Below are positions 32,973-36,794 of a DNA stretch of 36,794 nucleotides, piece by piece. The position numbers and the translations under genes are program-made. Location of the stretch: the NCBI GenBank assembly GCA_902595815.1, contig CACJRL010000010.1:1-36794 (forward strand), written 5' to 3'. The notes beneath the pieces were generated by a model, which was given only the letters and a program-made list of their open reading frames with translations, had not been told where the DNA came from and did not search any database. Within the stretch, counting starts at the first letter, position 1, and each line of letters begins with the position of its first letter. The DNA is from an uncultured Pelagibacteraceae bacterium. GTDB lineage: Bacteria > Pseudomonadota > Alphaproteobacteria > Pelagibacterales > Pelagibacteraceae.

Positions 32973-33039
32973 AAAATAAATATTTGTCAGATAAATAAAA
33001 TATTAATCCTAAAACAATACCTAATAAAATATAATACAT
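32971..33039 (-). CDS. possible 22-residue membrane peptide at the end of the liv operon
   Basis: Translating by hand from the ATG at 33039-33037 gives 22 residues, starting MYYILLGIVLGLIFYLSD and ending KYLF, then TAA at 32973-32971. It is a single hydrophobic segment with a short charged tail. The ATG shares one base with the livM stop (TAATG), the same junction seen at the other gene boundaries of this operon. The stop touches the terminator stem. A chance ORF this short is possible, but start coupling, hydrophobic content and stop at the terminator agree. It is too short to assign to a family. Confidence 0.4.
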   Translation of the reverse strand: MYYILLGIVLGLIFYLSDKYLF

Positions 33040-34409
33040 TATTGTTTGATAATTTTTTCTGGAATAATTCCTTGAGGTCTATATCGCATTATTAAAAGTA
33101 AACCAATTCCAATAACCAAGAATCTAAAATATGGGGCACTTTCAATTAAGTGAACTCTTACTGCATTAGTTTCTGGTAAATGCGATGTAAACAAATTTAT
33201 TAAAAATAACGCAATTGGAGCTGCTTCAACCCATAAAAACCAAACTACAAATCCCCCCAATATTGCTCCAAAATTATTTCCTGTTCCGCCTACTATAACC
33301 ATGACCCAAATTACAAAAGTATATCTCATGGGTCTGTAGCTTCCCGGTGTAAACAAACCATCGTTTGTAACCATCATAGCTCCAGCTAAACCAACAATAG
33401 CTGATCCTAAAATAAAAATAAGAAGATGCTCTTTAACAATATTTTTACCCATAGCGCTTGCTGCCTCTTCATTATCTCTTATAGCCCTCATTTTTCTTCC
33501 CCAGGGTGAATATAGAGCCTTCTGTGTCACAATTAACAAGATAATAACAACAGTAAGAAATAGACCTGTAAAACATAATTTTACATAAACCGAGGAGGCA
33601 TCAATAACCATTTGATTTAGAGCTTCTTGCTTATCAGAGATTGAATTAATTAAATTTAATTTTGATGAATTAAATTTTGCAACTAAATTTATAAACCATT
33701 CTGAAGTTTGTAAATTTATTTCGTATGGTGCTGGTCTTTTTAATCCTATTACATTTTTTACACCTCTTGCCAACCATTCCTCATGTTTAATAATTGAAAC
33801 GATAATTTCTGCTATTAATAATGTTGCAATAGCTAAATAATCTGCACGAAGACCTAATGCAATCTTTCCTATGACAAATGCTAAACTGCCTGCCAAAAGC
33901 GCACCAACAATCCAGGAGAATAAAACAGGCAATCCCATGCCACCAAGAAATCCTGTTTTTGCTGGATCAACTGATTCGATTGCCTCAATTCCTGGTGCAG
34001 CAGTTACTCTTAATAAAATTATTCCACCTAAAATTACAGAGGCTACCGAGTAATTTCTTAATTTAGATTTATCAAATCTGTTAAGTATAAATTTAACTAC
34101 AAAGATAATTGCAACAATTATCCATATACAAGCTAAAATATTTAAACCTCCAACTTGCCAAGCTTTTTTGACTGGTTCAACTGAAACCAAGACTACAGCT
34201 AATCCTCCTAAAGCTGTATATCCCATTATACCAAAATTAATTAATCCAGCATAACCCCATTGTATATTTGCCCCGATTGTCATAACTGCGGAAATTAAAC
34301 AATAATTTAAAATAGTTAATGCAATAGACCAGGATTGAAATATCCCAACTAAAATTATTAAAAATATCATGATTGAATATGCGGCGATGACATTTTTATA
34401 ATTCCTCAT
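33039..34409 (-). CDS. livM: Branched-chain amino acid-type ABC permease LivM
   Basis: This is a 456-residue inner-membrane permease, longer than E. coli LivM (about 425). It has many transmembrane segments and the class signature GRKMRAIRDNEEAASAMGKNIVKEHLLIFILGSAIVG, which is the cytoplasmic coupling region. GYAGLINFGIMGYTALGG near residue 55 is also typical. An extra polar loop of about 70 residues (near 215-285, RGVKNVIGLKRPAPYEINL) projects between membrane segments. It overlaps livH by 4 bases (34406-34409). With LivH it forms the channel. Confidence 0.9.
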   Translation of the reverse strand: MRNYKNVIAAYSIMIFLIILVGIFQSWSIALTILNYCLISAVMTIGANIQWGYAGLINFGIMGYTALGGLAVVLVSVEPVKKAWQVGGLNILACIWIIVAIIFVVKFILNRFDKSKLRNYSVASVILGGIILLRVTAAPGIEAIESVDPAKTGFLGGMGLPVLFSWIVGALLAGSLAFVIGKIALGLRADYLAIATLLIAEIIVSIIKHEEWLARGVKNVIGLKRPAPYEINLQTSEWFINLVAKFNSSKLNLINSISDKQEALNQMVIDASSVYVKLCFTGLFLTVVIILLIVTQKALYSPWGRKMRAIRDNEEAASAMGKNIVKEHLLIFILGSAIVGLAGAMMVTNDGLFTPGSYRPMRYTFVIWVMVIVGGTGNNFGAILGGFVVWFLWVEAAPIALFLINLFTSHLPETNAVRVHLIESAPYFRFLVIGIGLLLIMRYRPQGIIPEKIIKQ

Positions 34410-35416
34410 ATTACTTTTCCTTTAAAGATACCTGACGGCCTTATTAATAAAACAATTACTAAAATTGAGAATGAAACTGCAAACTTGTAATCTGTCGATA
34501 ATAACTGGAGTAAAGAGTCTGGCTCAAGATGTTCTGGTAATAGATATGAAATAAATCTTTTGTATGCGTAAGTTACAAATATTTCTGCAAAAGCTATGAC
34601 ATATCCGCCTAGGAAGGCTCCAAATGGATTTCCGATTCCTCCAACAATTGCTGCGGCGAATATTGGAAGCATATTATTAAAATAAACAAAAGGTCTATAA
34701 CTTTTATCTAAACCGTATAATACTCCACCAATAGTAGCCAAAATTCCTGCGATGACCCATGTTATCAAAACAACTCTCTTAGGATCTATACCAGACAATA
34801 ATGCTAAATCTTCATTGTCTGAATAAGCTCTCATACTTGTTCCAGTTTTAGTTCTATTTAAAAACCAAAACATTATTGAAACAACAATTAAAGTTACGAT
34901 TATTGTTATAGCTTGTGTTGATTTTAAAGTTATGCCTTCTGCAAGACCAGTCATTTCTTTAAATTCTGTTGCTTTAATTATAAATTTTTCACCATCTAAA
35001 AATCTTCTATCAGATGGTCCAATGATTATTCTAATTAAGGCTTGGGTAACAAACATAACTCCAACACTGACCATTGCAAACTGAACTGGAGGACTTTTTT
35101 TTACCCTGTAATAACTGAAAACAAACTTATCTATGATTAACATATATAAAATCATCATAAGTATGGCGAAAGGAATTGTTAAAAGTGCTGTTGGTAAAAA
35201 ACCTAATCCAAAACCTAAAGACTGAAAATAATATGTTAGAATAACTGCAAACATTGTTCCAAAAGACATCATGTCTCCAGTTGCAAAATTAGCAAATCTT
35301 AAAACTGCATAAATTAAAGTAACAAAAATAGCACCTAAAGCTAATTGTGAACCATAAGCTAACGCTGGTATTACTGTGAAATTAAAAAGTACAATTATTG
35401 CATTTAAGAAATCCAT
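34406..35416 (-). CDS. livH: Branched-chain amino acid-type ABC permease LivH
   Basis: This is a 336-residue inner-membrane permease. Typical LivH segments are GAIFVTLIYAVLRFANFATGDMMSFG (around 26-50), FLNRTKTGTSMRAYSDNEDLALLSGIDPKRV (the coupling loop) and AAAIVGGIGNPFGAFLGGYVIAFAE. It shares one base with the livF stop (35416) and overlaps livM by 4 bases. It is slightly longer than E. coli LivH, owing to an extra C-terminal membrane segment and periplasmic loop. Confidence 0.9.
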   Translation of the reverse strand: MDFLNAIIVLFNFTVIPALAYGSQLALGAIFVTLIYAVLRFANFATGDMMSFGTMFAVILTYYFQSLGFGLGFLPTALLTIPFAILMMILYMLIIDKFVFSYYRVKKSPPVQFAMVSVGVMFVTQALIRIIIGPSDRRFLDGEKFIIKATEFKEMTGLAEGITLKSTQAITIIVTLIVVSIMFWFLNRTKTGTSMRAYSDNEDLALLSGIDPKRVVLITWVIAGILATIGGVLYGLDKSYRPFVYFNNMLPIFAAAIVGGIGNPFGAFLGGYVIAFAEIFVTYAYKRFISYLLPEHLEPDSLLQLLSTDYKFAVSFSILVIVLLIRPSGIFKGKVI

Positions 35417-36123
35417 TATGCTCCCAAAAATGATCTACGAACCTCAGGATCCTCAAGTAAATCATTACCGGATCCCTCAAATTTATTTTGACCTGTTACC
35501 AATACATAGCCTCGATCTGAAATACTTAATGCTTGCTTTGCGTTTTGCTCAACCATAATAACGGCAACATTTGTTTTTTTAACTTTTATTATATGTTCAA
35601 ACAATTCATCCATTACAATTGGAGAAACTCCAGCTGTGGGCTCATCTAACATAAGAACTGATGGATCGCTCATTAAAGCTCTTCCAAGTGCGACTTGCTG
35701 ACGTTGTCCACCAGATAGTTGTCCGACGACTTGGGATTTTTTTTCACTCAAGATTGGAAATAAACTATAAATACTCTCAATTTTATTTTCTAAACTCCCT
35801 TCTGTCAAAAAGCCACCAATCTCTAAATTTTCTCTTACAGTCAACTCAGCAAATACATTTCTTGTTTGTGGAACAAATGAAATACCCTTTTTTACTCGAT
35901 CTTGAGGATTAATTTTTGAAATATCTTCACCATTCAAAGTTACAGAACCTGATTTTAATTTTAATAATCCGAGCATCGCTTTCATGGCTGTTGATTTGCC
36001 AGCACCATTGGGACCTAAAATAGCTACTATCTCTCCCCTATTGGCAGTTATGGAACATGAACTAATAATATCAGGACCATCCCCATAACCTGCAGTCATT
36101 TTTGCTCCTTCAAAGTATGCCAT
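35416..36123 (-). CDS. livF: Branched-chain amino acid-type ABC ATPase LivF
   Basis: This is a 235-residue ATPase of the LivF type. Walker A GPNGAGKST is at 37-45, the signature LSGGQRQQ at 137-144, Walker B VLMLDEPTAG at 157-166 and the switch His replaced by VEQN (MVEQNAKQAL), as is normal for LivF. SFVPQTRNVFAELTVREN is the Q-loop. The gene shares one base with livG (36123) and one with livH (35416). Confidence 0.92.
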   Translation of the reverse strand: MAYFEGAKMTAGYGDGPDIISSCSITANRGEIVAILGPNGAGKSTAMKAMLGLLKLKSGSVTLNGEDISKINPQDRVKKGISFVPQTRNVFAELTVRENLEIGGFLTEGSLENKIESIYSLFPILSEKKSQVVGQLSGGQRQQVALGRALMSDPSVLMLDEPTAGVSPIVMDELFEHIIKVKKTNVAVIMVEQNAKQALSISDRGYVLVTGQNKFEGSGNDLLEDPEVRRSFLGA

Positions 36124-36794
36124 TAATTTTCTTTTTTTGTTAAGTTTGACTTTCCAAGATAGCTCTCAATTACTTTTTCGTTTTTTTTCACTTCATCAGA
36201 TGTTCCTTCAAATAAAACTGAACCATCTGCCATTACTATCACTGGATCACACATTCTGCTTATAAAATCCATATCATGCTCTATCATACAAAAAGTGTAA
36301 TTTTTTTCTTTATTCAATTTTAATATTGCAGTTCCTAGATCTTTTAAAAGTGTTCGATTAACTCCCGCTCCCACTTCATCAAGTAAAACCAATTTTGCAT
36401 CAACCATCATAGTTCTTCCTAATTCTAATAATTTTTTTTGACCTCCTGAAAGATTTCCTGCCCTTTCATTTGCTAAATGTGTTAAATTAAGAAAATCTAC
36501 AACTTCATAGGCTTTTTCTCTAATAACTTTTTCCTCTTTTTTAACTAGTCCTGGTTTAATAAGTGCATTTAATAAATTTTCTCCGCTTTGATTTGAAGGC
36601 ACCATCATTAAGTTTTCTAAAACTGTTAAATTTGAAAATTCATGTGCAATTTGGAAAGTCCTTAACAATCCTCTGCCAAATAACTCATGCGACGGTATAT
36701 CAGTAATATTTTCATCATTAAATATTACCTCTCCATCATTAGATTTTAAATTTCCAGCTATTAAATTAAATAGTGTTGTTTTCCCTGAACCGTT
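36123..36794 (-). CDS. livG: Branched-chain amino acid-type ABC ATPase LivG (5' end outside window)
   Basis: The reading frame runs open to the right edge of the window, so the N-terminus is missing. Translating the edge by hand gives NGSGKTTLFNLIAGNLKSND, the end of Walker A. Then follows GRGLLRTFQIAHEFSNLTV, the signature LSGGQKKLLELGR, Walker B LVLLDEVGAGVN and the switch His in CMIEHDMDF. GLxRTFQ and the DEVGAGVN variant are LivG features. A TTG inside this frame (36668) is not the real start. It is the first gene seen of the livG-F-H-M run. Confidence 0.9.
   Translation of the reverse strand, partial: NGSGKTTLFNLIAGNLKSNDGEVIFNDENITDIPSHELFGRGLLRTFQIAHEFSNLTVLENLMMVPSNQSGENLLNALIKPGLVKKEEKVIREKAYEVVDFLNLTHLANERAGNLSGGQKKLLELGRTMMVDAKLVLLDEVGAGVNRTLLKDLGTAILKLNKEKNYTFCMIEHDMDFISRMCDPVIVMADGSVLFEGTSDEVKKNEKVIESYLGKSNLTKKEN

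Noticed and set aside
36123..36668. LivG starting at 36668
   Set aside because: That TTG is an internal Leu; the frame is open to the window edge and includes Walker A residues, so the gene is cut by the edge.

Overview
This window looks like a streamlined, AT-rich marine alphaproteobacterium of the SAR11/Pelagibacterales type. The base composition is strongly AT-biased. Genes are packed with 1-4 base overlaps, often stop and start sharing one base (TAATG). The longest gap without a gene is about 130 bp. The content is dominated by uptake and breakdown of small osmolytes: glycine betaine, carnitine and probably ectoine-type compounds. There are no rRNA or tRNA genes, insertion sequences, phage genes or CRISPR arrays that I can see. 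The taxonomic call is inferred from gene content and style, not from a marker gene.

Layout: (1) 1-3559, minus strand: EutA-like racemase-family protein, DoeA/EutD-like ectoine hydrolase, PotA-like ATPase and a PotD-like binding protein cut by the window edge. (2) 3676-8044, plus strand: aldehyde dehydrogenase, VOC protein, homocysteine S-methyltransferase, MsrA and a NylB-like serine hydrolase. (3) 8046-12547, minus strand: iron alcohol dehydrogenase, amidase, EamA permease and a second homocysteine S-methyltransferase. (4) 12586-20958: an EamA permease and the glycine betaine importer (two different ProV ATPases, one fused double ProW, ProX), with a gamma-butyrobetaine-hydroxylase/TmpA-like dioxygenase and an SDR enzyme. 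(5) 20962-26705: a carnitine-to-glycine-betaine module on two divergent operons (carnitine dehydrogenase, BKACE dehydrocarnitine-cleavage enzyme, hot-dog thioesterase, CitE-like lyase), containing a PhnZ/TmpB-type HD oxygenase and a choline-dehydrogenase-like flavoenzyme. (6) 26698-31615: a GFA protein, an EamA permease and a large subtilase autotransporter. (7) 31745-36794: a branched-chain amino acid (Liv) ABC system with convergent binding-protein and livGFHM operons, plus a possible unannotated 22-residue membrane peptide after livM.

The genes suggest one theme. Glycine betaine is imported by ProVWX. It may also be made from carnitine (dehydrogenase, BKACE, thioesterase), from choline (GMC enzyme), and possibly from 2-(trimethylammonio)ethylphosphonate through a TmpA-like and a TmpB-like oxygenase, which would also release phosphate. 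The HD oxygenase sits inside the operon with the thioesterase and the GMC enzyme and keeps every PhnZ-type active-site residue I could place. That makes the phosphonate route the most interesting hypothesis here. The competing explanation is that the dioxygenase is a true gamma-butyrobetaine hydroxylase feeding the carnitine route.
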